DNA from: Muribaculaceae bacterium Isolate-036 (Harlan)
GTDB taxonomy: Bacteria > Bacteroidota > Bacteroidia > Bacteroidales > Muribaculaceae
Direction of reading: 5' to 3'
Assembly: GCA_003833075.1 (NCBI GenBank)
Contig: RIAY01000002.1
Span: forward strand, 1-64,000
DNA length: 64,000 nt
Shown piece by piece: positions 34,593-43,390 of the stretch. The notes below the pieces were generated by a model that worked only from the letters and a program-made list of their open reading frames with translations, was not told where the DNA came from and made no database searches. Positions within the stretch are counted from its first letter, which is position 1; every line of letters starts with the position of its first letter. Position numbers and translations under genes: made by a program.

Positions 34593-35311
34593 TTTTTCAA
34601 ATCATTAATTACGTGTATTGCAGAGACTGCATAAAGTGCGGCTGTCTCGGTGCGGAGCCGGGTGTTGCCGAATGTGGCAGGTGTGAAACCGGCTTTTACC
34701 GACATTTCGACCTCTTCAGGCGTGAAATCTCCTTCCGGACCGATGAGGATTGTCACGTCTTTTCCTGCAGTGTATACATCCGCAAGCTCTTTTCTTGGAA
34801 ATTCAGATGAACAGTATCCCATGATTCTTATTTCTTCTTCATTTCCGCAGTCTAATCCTTTTATGAATTTTTTGAAATCAATCATTCCTGCGAAGTCGGG
34901 AATACGGGATTTCATACTTTGTTTCATGGCAGAAACAAGTATTTTGAGCAACCTTTCGGATTTTACATCTTTCCTTTCGCTTCTCGTGCATTTCAGGAAA
35001 ACGATGTTGTCTATGCCTATTTCCGTGGCTTTCTCAAGCAACCACTCCATACGGTCTATATTCTTTGTCGGAGAGACCGCCAGAGAGACGCGTGGCTGCC
35101 AGTGCTTTGGTTCGGTATGTGCGGAAAGGATGTCGACTTCTGTTTTTTTAGGATTCGCATTCGTAATGACACATTCGAACGCGTTTCCTTTGCCGTCGAC
35201 AGCATGCAGGATGTCTCCCTCTTTCATTCTCAGGACACGACAACAATGTCCTGACTCCGTTTCAGGGAGGGAAAAATCAGTTTCTATATCCGGTGCGTAA
35301 AAACGAATCAC
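34589..35311 (-). CDS. rsmE: 16S rRNA (uracil-1498-N3)-methyltransferase
   Basis: 240-residue SPOUT-class methyltransferase that modifies U1498 of 16S rRNA. Characteristic segments are HCCRVLRMKEGD (N-terminal PUA-like part), SPTKNIDRMEWLLEKATEIG, ILIGPEGDFTPEE and LGNTRLRTETA-type end (here FGNTRLRTETAALYAV), which form the knotted SAM site. It is 15 bp after the MFS gene and overlaps kdsA by 4 bp, in the same operon. Confidence 0.95.
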   Translation of the reverse strand: MIRFYAPDIETDFSLPETESGHCCRVLRMKEGDILHAVDGKGNAFECVITNANPKKTEVDILSAHTEPKHWQPRVSLAVSPTKNIDRMEWLLEKATEIGIDNIVFLKCTRSERKDVKSERLLKILVSAMKQSMKSRIPDFAGMIDFKKFIKGLDCGNEEEIRIMGYCSSEFPRKELADVYTAGKDVTILIGPEGDFTPEEVEMSVKAGFTPATFGNTRLRTETAALYAVSAIHVINDLKK

Positions 35312-35326
35312 TTTCAGAAAGATTGA

Positions 35327-36664
35327 TTATTGCGCCATACCTTCAGGATCTCCTCCGTCAATATCTTCAGCCTTCGCGAGACTGATATTTTCAGAGGTTT
35401 TGGGCGCTTTGAAGATGAAAATAAACAAAATGCTTATAATTAAAGCATATGCTGCGAAGATAAACCAGGAATGCTGCCATCCTGAAAGGTTTTCGGCGGC
35501 AGATGTCATTCCAGACATGTCAACGTGTTTGTTGACTACAAGAGTTCCGGCAAGGAACGTTCCCACGCTCGCTCCGATGCCATTCGTCATTATCATGAAC
35601 AGTCCTTGTGCGCTTGAGCGAAGCTTCTTGTCTGTCTGCTGGTCAACGAAAAGTCCTCCCGCCACATTGAAGAAATCGAATGCAACGCCATAAACCACGC
35701 ATGAAAGGATTATCCACACAAGCCCTGAACCTGTATTTCCGATACCGAAGAATCCGAAACGGAACACCCATGCCATCATGGCGGTGAGCATGACTCCCTT
35801 GATTCCGAATTTCTTAAGACAGAATGGTATGAGGAGGATACATAATGCTTCGCTTGCCTGAGAAATGGCGGTAAGCGCTGTGGCGTTTCTTGCTCCCCAG
35901 GTCTGTGCGTATTCAGCTATGTTCTGGAATGAGTCAATAAACATGGTTCCATAACTGTTGGTGATCTGAAGGCATACACCAAGAAGCATGGAGAACATAA
36001 AGAATACCGCCATTGTGCGGCGTTTGAACAATTTGAAAGCCGACAATCCGAGAGTTTCGGAGATTGAAGAACCGGAGGATGGGTTTACGGGACAGTTGGG
36101 CATTGTCAGTGCATAGATCATGAGAATGAGACTGACAACGCCTGATGAGATGAACTGTGCGTATGTCGACTGGAAGTTTGTGAAGTTTACAAACAATTCC
36201 GCGCAGATAAATCCGATTGTTCCGAAAATACGGATAGGTGGAAATGCAGTCACGGTGTCAAGTCCTGCCTTGTTGAGCGCATTGAACGCCACTGAGTTGG
36301 CAAGGCCTATTGTAGGCATGAAGAACGCAATGGAAAGAGTGTAGAATGTGAACAGCGTTCCAAAGTCAACGTTGCCGTCGCTTTGCCAGCAATACCAGCC
36401 GGCAAGGAGCATGAAAATACCGGCAATACCGTGACATAGACTGAGCATTTTCTGAGCGGGAATCCATTTGTCTGCGATTATGCCTATCAGCGCGGGCATA
36501 AAAAGCGATACAAGCCCTTGTCCGGTATAGAACCAGAATATATGGTCGCCAAGGTTCACTGAGCCGAGGTATATTCCCATAGAAACGAGATAGCAGCCCC
36601 ATACTGCGAACTCAAGGAAGTTCATTACGATGAGGCGAGTCTTCATTGCGGTATTTGATGCCAT
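35327..36664 (-). CDS. MFS transporter, nucleoside:H+ symporter (NupG-like)
   Basis: 445 residues with 12 predicted helices. The start MKTRLIVMNFLEFAVWGCYLVSMGIYL and the central PNCPVNPSSGSS loop fit the nucleoside:H+ symporter family (NupG/XapB) of the major facilitator superfamily. Similar family members in Bacteroidales are often found with purine or sugar genes; here it heads a run with rsmE, kdsA, a TPR gene and a sulfatase gene, which does not reveal its substrate. An exact consensus promoter lies upstream (36693-36723). A Met at codon 7 is an alternative start. Confidence 0.87.
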   Translation of the reverse strand: MASNTAMKTRLIVMNFLEFAVWGCYLVSMGIYLGSVNLGDHIFWFYTGQGLVSLFMPALIGIIADKWIPAQKMLSLCHGIAGIFMLLAGWYCWQSDGNVDFGTLFTFYTLSIAFFMPTIGLANSVAFNALNKAGLDTVTAFPPIRIFGTIGFICAELFVNFTNFQSTYAQFISSGVVSLILMIYALTMPNCPVNPSSGSSISETLGLSAFKLFKRRTMAVFFMFSMLLGVCLQITNSYGTMFIDSFQNIAEYAQTWGARNATALTAISQASEALCILLIPFCLKKFGIKGVMLTAMMAWVFRFGFFGIGNTGSGLVWIILSCVVYGVAFDFFNVAGGLFVDQQTDKKLRSSAQGLFMIMTNGIGASVGTFLAGTLVVNKHVDMSGMTSAAENLSGWQHSWFIFAAYALIISILFIFIFKAPKTSENISLAKAEDIDGGDPEGMAQ

Positions 36665-36692
36665 ATAGTAGATTTCTTTCTTATTTAACGCA

Positions 36693-36723
36693 CAAAGATA
36701 ACCAATATATTGCGAATGTCAAA
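36693..36723 (-). promoter_or_regulatory. Promoter of the MFS-rsmE-kdsA-TPR-sulfatase run
   Basis: Minus strand TTTG (36723-36720), 19 bp, TATCTTTG (36700-36693): an exact consensus match, with a leader of about 25 nt before the MFS start. Confidence 0.78.
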
Positions 36724-36802
36724 AAAAAGTGTGTGAAACCGGCTTTGGACAGAGTCTGCAGTTTTCATCCTGCAGTTTTCATTGCAGGCTTCATTCCGTT
36801 TT

Positions 36803-37471
36803 TCAATCGATGATTTCTGAAAGAGATATGACAATGAATCCAACGGGGGTTCTTCTTATTATCCCGGTGTTTTCAAGACATATCATTTCCCTATATAATG
36901 TTTCGGTGTCCATATTGCAGAATTTTGCAAAACTGTTCATGTCAAACGAGAGGGATATCTCTTGCGAGTTTTTTGAACAATACGCTTTGATAAGACGGGA
37001 GCATATCGCTTTCAGTCCGCCTTCGGGATATGTTTCAAATATGGAATAGCGGATTTGTGCGCGGTATGACAGGAAATTCAGGTAATTCAATAGGTATATG
37101 GAACCGGAAGACAGCAGACCCATATATTGTTCCTTGCTGAATTCCATAGTGCTCACATTCCCGACAGCATATGCCTCGAATCCGCAGGTGGTATCCATGC
37201 CGAATAGCCGGTCTGCGCCAAGCACATTGTTATTGTGTTGCAGCTCTGTTATTTTCAGAGTGTTCTCTTTGCCGATGCGGTGTGCTACGCGAATCTTGCC
37301 CGAAATTACGCATCTTACCACATCCGCACGGTCTTCTGCGGAAACAATCTTTTCATTGTCTGAGTATTTTGAGAATGTGATGTGTGTCTTTTCAAGAAAT
37401 GCAGAAACCTGCTCATGGCTCAATCCTTTGAAGAGCGGCAGATTCATGATTGTCTCGTACATTGTTGCCAT
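36803..37471 (-). CDS. Crp/Fnr-family transcriptional regulator
   Basis: 222 residues. The N-terminal cyclic-nucleotide-binding-type beta barrel spans about 12-120 (FKGLSHEQVSAFLEKTHITF, KITELQHNNNVLGADRLFG). A long dimer helix follows, then a C-terminal helix-turn-helix (SFAKFCNMDTETLYREMICLENTGIIRRTPVG, about 180-210). There are no clustered Cys for an Fe-S site, so it is not an Fnr oxygen sensor. The ligand is unknown. It is a single gene between the MFS operon and tRNA-Met, and no target site is identified here. Confidence 0.88.
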   Translation of the reverse strand: MATMYETIMNLPLFKGLSHEQVSAFLEKTHITFSKYSDNEKIVSAEDRADVVRCVISGKIRVAHRIGKENTLKITELQHNNNVLGADRLFGMDTTCGFEAYAVGNVSTMEFSKEQYMGLLSSGSIYLLNYLNFLSYRAQIRYSIFETYPEGGLKAICSRLIKAYCSKNSQEISLSFDMNSFAKFCNMDTETLYREMICLENTGIIRRTPVGFIVISLSEIID

Positions 37472-37572
37472 AGCGATAACCGGTATGTTAAAAATTAAGA
37501 TTAATGGAGAATATGCGGTTCTTTCCGATACACCCCATTTGTTAAATTAACAATCGAATCGGATTAAAGTTA

Positions 37573-37601
37573 AAAGGCGAGCTTTGAAAAAGCTCGCCTT
37601 T
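37573..37601 (-). terminator. Terminator after tRNA-Met
   Basis: Perfect 12-bp stem aaaggcgagctt (37573-37584) with complement at 37590-37601 and a 5-base loop, immediately downstream of the tRNA on the minus strand. Confidence 0.88.
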
Positions 37602-37605
37602 GCAG

Positions 37606-37679
37606 TAGCGGGATCGAGAATTGAACTCGAGACCTCCGGGTTATGAATCCGACGCTCTAACCAACTGAGCTATCCCGCC
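37606..37679 (-). tRNA. tRNA-Met (anticodon CAT)
   Basis: Read on the minus strand, it folds as a cloverleaf: acceptor GGCGGGA with TCCCGCT, D-arm GCTCAGTTGGTTAGAGC, anticodon loop TTCATAA and T-arm with GTTCAAT. Discriminator is A and no CCA is encoded. G1-T72 pairing is usual for this group. It is an elongator-type Met tRNA by its G-start acceptor and D-arm. A CAT anticodon could also be Ile2 with lysidine, but the similarity to elongator Met tRNAs favours Met. Confidence 0.93.
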
Positions 37680-37805
37680 GTTTTAGCAGTCTGGAAACCG
37701 TTGTTTCCGTTTTGCGAGTGCAAAGGTATATATATTTTTTGATATGACAAAGATTTCCTCAAAAATTTTCACTAATTTTGAAAGAATTTTTTACAATCTT
37801 AAGGG

Positions 37806-38735
37806 ATGACTAAATATACATATATATTATATTGTGTGGTATTTTGTTGTGTGGCAATGAGTTGTCATACAGGTATAGAGAGCACCAAGACAATTAAACT
37901 TTCCAGGAGCGAGCGCAGGCAGATCGAAGTTTCGCCTGAAGAAAAACTTATGGAAGTTCTGAAGGTGCCAAAACTTGGCGAATGGGAACCCGGCAAGCGG
38001 TTTCTTGTATCAGACAATCGCGCTTCGCTTGTGTTTGATCCCAATTCTGTAAATCCGGAAGAGGCGAAACTCGGAGGAAAAACGATTGAATATGCAGGGG
38101 TAACCATGAAAACGACTCCGGGAGGTTCTGATGAAGCTGTTATAGTGTTCAGAAACGGATCTAATACATTGCAGTATTCCACAGGGAAGAGTCTTGATTA
38201 TGCAGGCAAGGCAATTTCGAGTATGGATGTGCCTATGCTTATAGATCTGGAACTTGTTGACAGTGTCCGAGATCTGCTTGTCGGCAGGAAAGTCTGGACC
38301 AGATCACAGTTATGGTATGACTTTGACGGAACCCGGATAGACGGACGCAAATTCGTGCCGGTAGAGATCTCAGACGTGCGTCCCGGCACGATGGTATTTC
38401 CTCTCTGTATAAATATAACTGATGAAAAGGGCGCACCTGCCATGTTGTATATGAATGTAGGAACAGCCGGTATGGAAAGCCGGACTTTCCAGAATATATT
38501 CAGCCTTTCCGATCCAAAGGAGCGTTATCCCGGCATTGACAAAGAGGTGTGGTCGCTGATTCAACAGGGAAAAGTAAGGCTCGGTATGACAAAAGAGGAA
38601 TGCAAGCTTTCTCTTGGTAATCCGACCGATGTCAATTCCGGTCATGACTGGAATTCCACAATTGATTTCTGGCAATATCCGAATGGCTCATATCTGAGGT
38701 TTCAGGACGGGTTGCTTGTGTCGTTCAGGAATTAA
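37806..38735 (+). CDS. Lipoprotein with BamE/SmpA-like C-terminal segment, unknown function
   Basis: 309 residues. The lipoprotein signal has the modified Cys at about 20 (CVAMSC). The middle (about 50-240) is predicted beta-rich and is not a family I can name. The last 50 residues (VRLGMTKEECKLSLGNPTDVN, then WQYPNGSYLRFQDGLLVSF) match the pattern of BamE/SmpA-OmlA-type small domains: GMTKxE, a GxP turn, W-Y, then an aromatic strand. An envelope role is likely. It lies 64 bp before the murB fusion gene, in the same direction. Confidence 0.8.
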   Translation: MTKYTYILYCVVFCCVAMSCHTGIESTKTIKLSRSERRQIEVSPEEKLMEVLKVPKLGEWEPGKRFLVSDNRASLVFDPNSVNPEEAKLGGKTIEYAGVTMKTTPGGSDEAVIVFRNGSNTLQYSTGKSLDYAGKAISSMDVPMLIDLELVDSVRDLLVGRKVWTRSQLWYDFDGTRIDGRKFVPVEISDVRPGTMVFPLCINITDEKGAPAMLYMNVGTAGMESRTFQNIFSLSDPKERYPGIDKEVWSLIQQGKVRLGMTKEECKLSLGNPTDVNSGHDWNSTIDFWQYPNGSYLRFQDGLLVSFRN

Positions 38736-38799
38736 AAAATTGATTTAACAGTTTTCTGGGCGTTTCTGAAAAAATACGATCAGAAAAATAGATAAAAGT

Positions 38800-40593
38800 A
38801 TGGTGGAAATCATAGAAAACAAAGATATAACATCCTTCACAACCTTCGGTATTCCGGTGAAGGCAAGATATTTTGCCGAGTACTCATCAGAGAGAGAGCT
38901 TCTGGCATTGTCAAGAAAAGAGGAATTTCTGAACAACGAGGTCCTTCATATCGGAGGAGGCAGCAATCTACTTTTTCTTGAAGACTTCGGCGGTCTTGTG
39001 CTGCATTCGGCAATAAAGGGCATTAAGGAATATCGCAAAGATGACGAAACTGTGTATGCCATAGCCGGTGCCGGAGAAAAATGGACTGACTTTGTGGATT
39101 GGTGTCTTGAACGGAATCTTGCGGGAGTGGAGAATCTTGCGCACATCCCCGGAGAGGTGGGCGCTTCGGCGATTCAGAATGTAGGAGCTTACGGCGTTGA
39201 GGCAAAGGATGTGATACATGCGGTGGAATGTTTTGACACCCAGACAAGAAAGACAGTCCGTTTTTCCAATGAAGAATGCCGTTTCGGATATCGTGACAGC
39301 ATGTTTAAGAAAGACGATGTGCGTGGACGGTATTACGTACTTAGGGTTTCTTTCCGGCTTCGACCTGGCGGGATTCCGATGAGTCTTGATTACGGTCCAT
39401 TGAAATCACTTAAGGAGAGACTTGGAAAATATCCGACAATTCAGGAAGTTGCAAGGGAAGTGACAAATATAAGGAAATCAAAACTTCCCGAACCGTCGGA
39501 AACCGGTAGTGCCGGAAGTTTCTTTAAAAATCCCGTTGTTCCGGTTCATTTTTACAAAAAAATAAAAAATGGCGGGTTTGGTGATGTTCCGGCTTATCCA
39601 GCCGGAGAGGGTATGGTTAAACTATCTGCGGCGTGGCTTATCGACAAAGCCGGTATGAAGGGTGTGCGATTCGGAGGAGCTATGGTTTATGACCGCCAGC
39701 CGCTGGTGATTGTAAATGCTGGTGGGGCAAGCGGGCGTGATGTCAAGGAACTTTCGGACGAGATAATACGTCGTGTCCGAACAAAATTCTATATAACACT
39801 GAAGCCTGAAGTCAATTTTATAGATACGGGAATAAAAATAACCGTATTGGGCACCGGAGGATCCAAGGGAACACCGGAGCTGGGATGCGAGTGTCATGTA
39901 TGTACCTCAGACGATATACGTGACAAGCGGTTGCGTTCCTCTGTCCTTGTCGAGACAGCCGGTCTGAGGTTGCTGATTGATCCTTCCCCGGATTTTCGCC
40001 AGCAAGCCTTGAATCTGCGTCTTGCCGATATTGATGCGGTCCTTGTCACACACAGTCATTACGACCATGTCGGAGGTTTTGATGATCTTCGTCCGTTTTG
40101 CGGCAATGAGAATATGCCGATATATCTTAGGTCAGATGTCAATGCGGATCTTCACCGCCGTCTTGACTACTGCTTCCGTGAGCATCCGTATCCAGGAGTC
40201 CCGACATTCAAAATGAATGTTATAGATAACAAACCCTTCTATATCAACGGTCTTAAGATTGTTCCGGTGGAAGTGATGCATGGCAAATTGCCTATATACG
40301 GGTATCGAATCGGCAAATTCGCCTATATTACCGATGCGAGTCATATCTGCGAGGAGGAGAAAGAGAAACTTGAGGGTCTTGACGTGCTTATAATCAATTC
40401 GTTAAGAGATTGCCCCCACTTTGCTCATTTCTCATTTGACCAGGCTATGGATATGATCCGGGATCTTTCTCCAAATCGAGCCTATCTTACTCATTTATGT
40501 CATGAGGCAGGCTGTCACGCCGAACTTGAGTCACGGGTGCCGGCTGGAGTCTCGCCTGCTTATGACGGACAGATTATCTTATCGACTCGATAG
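38800..40593 (+). CDS. murB: MurB fused to a metallo-beta-lactamase-fold hydrolase
   Basis: 597 residues. Residues 1-341 are a full MurB (UDP-N-acetylenolpyruvoylglucosamine reductase): HIGGGSNLLF at 50-59 (FAD), NVGAYGVEAKD, GYRDSMFK, GSAGSFFKNP with proton-donor Ser240, and the ending TLKPEVNF. Residues 345-597 are a complete MBL domain: KITVLGTGGSKGTPELGC start, THSHYDHVGG (His418, His420, Asp422, His423), His494, TDAS (Asp512) and THLCHE. It is of the PhnP-like/phosphodiesterase subgroup. Only about four residues separate the domains. In related genomes these are normally two genes (established knowledge from memory). No stop or frameshift is seen at the junction. Confidence 0.9.
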   Translation: MVEIIENKDITSFTTFGIPVKARYFAEYSSERELLALSRKEEFLNNEVLHIGGGSNLLFLEDFGGLVLHSAIKGIKEYRKDDETVYAIAGAGEKWTDFVDWCLERNLAGVENLAHIPGEVGASAIQNVGAYGVEAKDVIHAVECFDTQTRKTVRFSNEECRFGYRDSMFKKDDVRGRYYVLRVSFRLRPGGIPMSLDYGPLKSLKERLGKYPTIQEVAREVTNIRKSKLPEPSETGSAGSFFKNPVVPVHFYKKIKNGGFGDVPAYPAGEGMVKLSAAWLIDKAGMKGVRFGGAMVYDRQPLVIVNAGGASGRDVKELSDEIIRRVRTKFYITLKPEVNFIDTGIKITVLGTGGSKGTPELGCECHVCTSDDIRDKRLRSSVLVETAGLRLLIDPSPDFRQQALNLRLADIDAVLVTHSHYDHVGGFDDLRPFCGNENMPIYLRSDVNADLHRRLDYCFREHPYPGVPTFKMNVIDNKPFYINGLKIVPVEVMHGKLPIYGYRIGKFAYITDASHICEEEKEKLEGLDVLIINSLRDCPHFAHFSFDQAMDMIRDLSPNRAYLTHLCHEAGCHAELESRVPAGVSPAYDGQIILSTR

Positions 40594-40626
40594 ATAAGAC
40601 TTACAGCGCGCTCCTTGCAGTGCATC

Positions 40627-41044
40627 TTATTTGAGTATTGCGCTGTCTATTCCGCCTGACTGCTGCAATTCACCGTTTCTATTGACCTTTTTGCCGTAGG
40701 GTATGGTGTAGGTCAGTGTAAGTCTGATGTTGCGCGACAGGTCTGCATTCCAGGATTCGGAGATTTGTAACGGGGCGAATGAAATATAGAGTTTACATAT
40801 CCGTTTCGGTTAAACCAGTTGCGGAACTGCAATCCAGCCTTGAAATCACCGATGCTGTAATTCAGAAAAAATCCGTATGTGCATTTATAACTTGACCGTT
40901 CGCCATTTGACCATACGTTAAGAATCTTTTGAGGAGACTGATAGTAGAGCATGGCAGACCAGTTGTTGCGGGCGTACTGCGCATATATGCTTGCTTCCTC
41001 GAAAATACGCCGCCCCTGCGTTCATATTTTTTGTTGGAAGCGGT
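40627..41044 (-). pseudogene. Decayed C-terminal fragment of an outer-membrane beta-barrel (TonB-dependent receptor-like) gene
   Basis: The minus strand encodes, in pieces, a typical outer-membrane barrel end: [36 protein letters not shown], then [13 protein letters not shown], then (in another frame) [20 protein letters not shown] and a tail ending DSAILK before the stop at 40627-40629. At least two frameshifts are visible, near 40754-40760 and near 41000. The N-terminal several hundred residues are absent, since the fragment begins at the yaaA stop. The best family match is OMP_b-brl_3-type receptors. Confidence 0.75.
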
Positions 41045-41818
41045 CTAAGCCGAAATAAAACGGATTGAATGATTTTTACAATCAATCTTGTCATAAACGT
41101 ACATGTCGCTGTTTATCTGTGTTATACCGTAAATGTCGGTTATGCCTTCCGAGAGTATCTGGCGTAGGATGGTTCCGCGAAGTCTCTTTAATTTTCCGGC
41201 ATCAGGCGTTTTTTCTTTACCTTCCTTGAAAACCACAAAATCAATTTTCCATACGTCTGTTCCTTTTGGAAGCGATTTCCAGTCTATGCATTTCGAAGCA
41301 TCAGCCGGCATAAGATTCAATATCTCATGGCAACCTGATTGGGTCATGCAGTTGCAAAGAGCCTCTGTCACATTCTTTCTCCAAAATGCCTGCAATGACT
41401 TTCCACAGGGGGCGGTTTTACCTTTGAATTCGAGTCTGTACGGTTTTATGATGTCATCAGTGCGTAGCCATCCGTAAAGGGAAGAAATGATTCTAAGATT
41501 CTTGCGTGCTGCCTCAAGCGCATCTGGTGATAAGGATGATGGAGACAGGCTTTTGAAAACAACTCCGGTAAATGCTTTAAGTGATACTTCTCCGGTTGTT
41601 TTATTCGGAAACTCGAATATCTTTTTCTTCATTGATTGAGCCAGTGTCGCGCTTATGCCGATGCGCTCAGCCAGTTCTCCTGTATCGAATCCATTGAGAT
41701 ACTCCATTATGCGATCGGCTTCCCGCTCGAAAAGGGGAGTATGATTCATGTATGACTGTCGGGCAACAATGGAACTGCAATCGGTCATTGTTTTGGATTC
41801 TGCGATAAGAATAATCAT
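41045..41818 (-). CDS. yaaA: YaaA-family peroxide-stress protein
   Basis: 257 residues of the UPF0246/YaaA family. Its E. coli member lowers free iron and protects DNA under hydrogen peroxide stress. Family hallmarks are IAESKTM at the start, FTGVVFKSL, ISSLYGWLRTDDIIKPYRLEF and the C-terminal FVVFKEGKEK. Length fits. It precedes the decayed barrel gene and follows a DUF418 gene by 56 bp on the same strand. Confidence 0.93.
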   Translation of the reverse strand: MIILIAESKTMTDCSSIVARQSYMNHTPLFEREADRIMEYLNGFDTGELAERIGISATLAQSMKKKIFEFPNKTTGEVSLKAFTGVVFKSLSPSSLSPDALEAARKNLRIISSLYGWLRTDDIIKPYRLEFKGKTAPCGKSLQAFWRKNVTEALCNCMTQSGCHEILNLMPADASKCIDWKSLPKGTDVWKIDFVVFKEGKEKTPDAGKLKRLRGTILRQILSEGITDIYGITQINSDMYVYDKIDCKNHSIRFISA

Positions 41819-41874
41819 TTGTCTGCTTCTTGCTTGTCTGAATGAAACTGCGGCTGTCGATCATCGCCGGAATC

Positions 41875-43074
41875 TTATCTTGCACCAATCCACGTGAGAC
41901 GTTTCCATGTACCTTCCATCGGTCCATGGCTGAAACGTTTCATCCATATTCTGCAGAATGAGAGCTGGGCAAGGAAAATAACAATGCCAACAAGAAAACT
42001 TGCGGTTATTCCCAGTCTGTCGTGTAGTCCGAGTCCCCAGTTGTAATATATGAATGAGCCTATTATGCTCTGGCTTACGTAATTAGACATGCTCATGCGT
42101 CCGTATGGAATGAGCCTGCACAGCATTTCCTTTGTTCCGGTTGTATTATAGAAGAGGAATAAAACACCTGCAACAATCAGAATCATGAAACAAAGGTTGT
42201 AAAGCGAACTGAGCAGAAGATGCGCCTGATCCAGCATATCCTTGTTCAAGATATAGTCAGGAAGCATAAGGTCAAGTCCGCGAAGAGCGCAGAAAAGAGG
42301 AAGTGCCCAGCATGCGGCTATTCCCCATCCTTTCTGATATTCCTTTAGCATCCAACCTTGTCTGCCTATTACCATTCCCAATATAAAGAGTGCCGCGGTC
42401 TGGAAAATCCTGCCGTGATCCCATGCCCATGCAAGACTTGCGAGCTGTCCTTCCCAAAGATTGACAACGGCTGTCTGCATGAATGATCCTCCCGACTGCA
42501 TGGCGAATGTAGCGCCCCATAGTTCAGATGTAGGCACTTTCATCACTTCGAAATCAGAATTCAGCAATATAGCGCCTATATTGAACAGAGCCATCGGCTG
42601 CAAAAGAAATATAGAAGCGAGAATTAAGAGAGTCCTGGTCGTCAGACGGCACGTGGCTACAAGAACTATGCCGACAAGAGAATACATAACAAGAATCTCG
42701 GCAGTGAAGAAAACCGCATCGATACAACCAATTACAAACAGAAGCAAGAGTCTCCAGCAGAAACGGGCACGGAAGTCATTGCCTTTCATTTTCTGGTTGT
42801 CATCCTGAATGAAGAAACTGAAACCGAATAGCAATGCAAAGATTGCATAAGCCTTACCTCCGAAAGCGAAAAAGAGAGAGTCCCAGATTGCTTTGTCGGT
42901 AAAATTCAGCCACGCCGGCTGCAGGGCTTTGTCAGGGAAAGAGTAAAAATTAAAATGTTCGATATTGTGTAGTAACACAATACCCATTACAGCTACACCG
43001 CGCAGAACGTCTGCTACGACTACGCGTTTATGGCGTCTGATTTCATTACTGACTGCAGTTGCCTCTTCTTTCAT
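41875..43074 (-). CDS. DUF418-family polytopic membrane protein
   Basis: 399 residues with about 9-10 membrane helices. It has the DUF418/heparan-acetyltransferase-like N-terminal motif RVVVADVLRGVAVMGIVLLHN and the C-terminal DUF418 segment GRMSMSNYVSQSIIGSFIYY followed by MKRFSHGPMEGTWKRLTW. YeiB-type members are predicted acyl transporters or acyltransferases with no firm function. The DVLRG/LLHN residues parallel acyltransferase-3 proteins. It is transcribed toward yaaA. Confidence 0.9.
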   Translation of the reverse strand: MKEEATAVSNEIRRHKRVVVADVLRGVAVMGIVLLHNIEHFNFYSFPDKALQPAWLNFTDKAIWDSLFFAFGGKAYAIFALLFGFSFFIQDDNQKMKGNDFRARFCWRLLLLFVIGCIDAVFFTAEILVMYSLVGIVLVATCRLTTRTLLILASIFLLQPMALFNIGAILLNSDFEVMKVPTSELWGATFAMQSGGSFMQTAVVNLWEGQLASLAWAWDHGRIFQTAALFILGMVIGRQGWMLKEYQKGWGIAACWALPLFCALRGLDLMLPDYILNKDMLDQAHLLLSSLYNLCFMILIVAGVLFLFYNTTGTKEMLCRLIPYGRMSMSNYVSQSIIGSFIYYNWGLGLHDRLGITASFLVGIVIFLAQLSFCRIWMKRFSHGPMEGTWKRLTWIGAR

Positions 43075-43128
43075 GATTTGTCTGGTATAGTTAAGTGTTA
43101 TGATTGCAAGTGGCTGAGAATAAAAAGA

Positions 43129-43154
43129 AAAGGACTATCGAAAGATAGTCCTTT
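43129..43154 (-). terminator. Terminator after tRNA-Glu
   Basis: Perfect 11-bp stem aaaggactatc (43129-43139) with complement at 43144-43154 and loop gaaa, immediately downstream of the tRNA on the minus strand. Confidence 0.88.
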
Positions 43155-43156
43155 AG

Positions 43157-43228
43157 TAGTCGATCCGGGACTCGAACCCGAGTCTCCACCGTGAGAGGGT
43201 GGCGTGCTAACCGCTACACTAATCGACC
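43157..43228 (-). tRNA. tRNA-Glu (anticodon CTC)
   Basis: On the minus strand: acceptor GGTCGAT with ATCGACT (G1-T72), D-arm GTGTAGCGGTTAGCAC, anticodon stem CCACC/GGTGG with loop CTCTCAC (anticodon CTC) and T-arm CGGGTTCGAGTCCCG. Discriminator A, no encoded CCA. It is followed by a tetraloop terminator. Confidence 0.93.
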
Positions 43229-43390
43229 ATTTTTTTCGGTTTTGCGATGCAAAGTTAGCATGTTTTTTTATTCTGTGCAAATTTTTCGGCGTTATTTTTT
43301 TAATAAAAATATGCCTTGTGTGGTAATGTGCATATTATCAACGTTATATAAATTAAAGTTTTTTATGCCTCACTCTCTGTGAAAATATTT

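Noticed and set aside
34650..35300. 216-codon plus-strand frame over rsmE
   Set aside because: A shadow of rsmE; its translation has no domain signal and no promoter precedes it.
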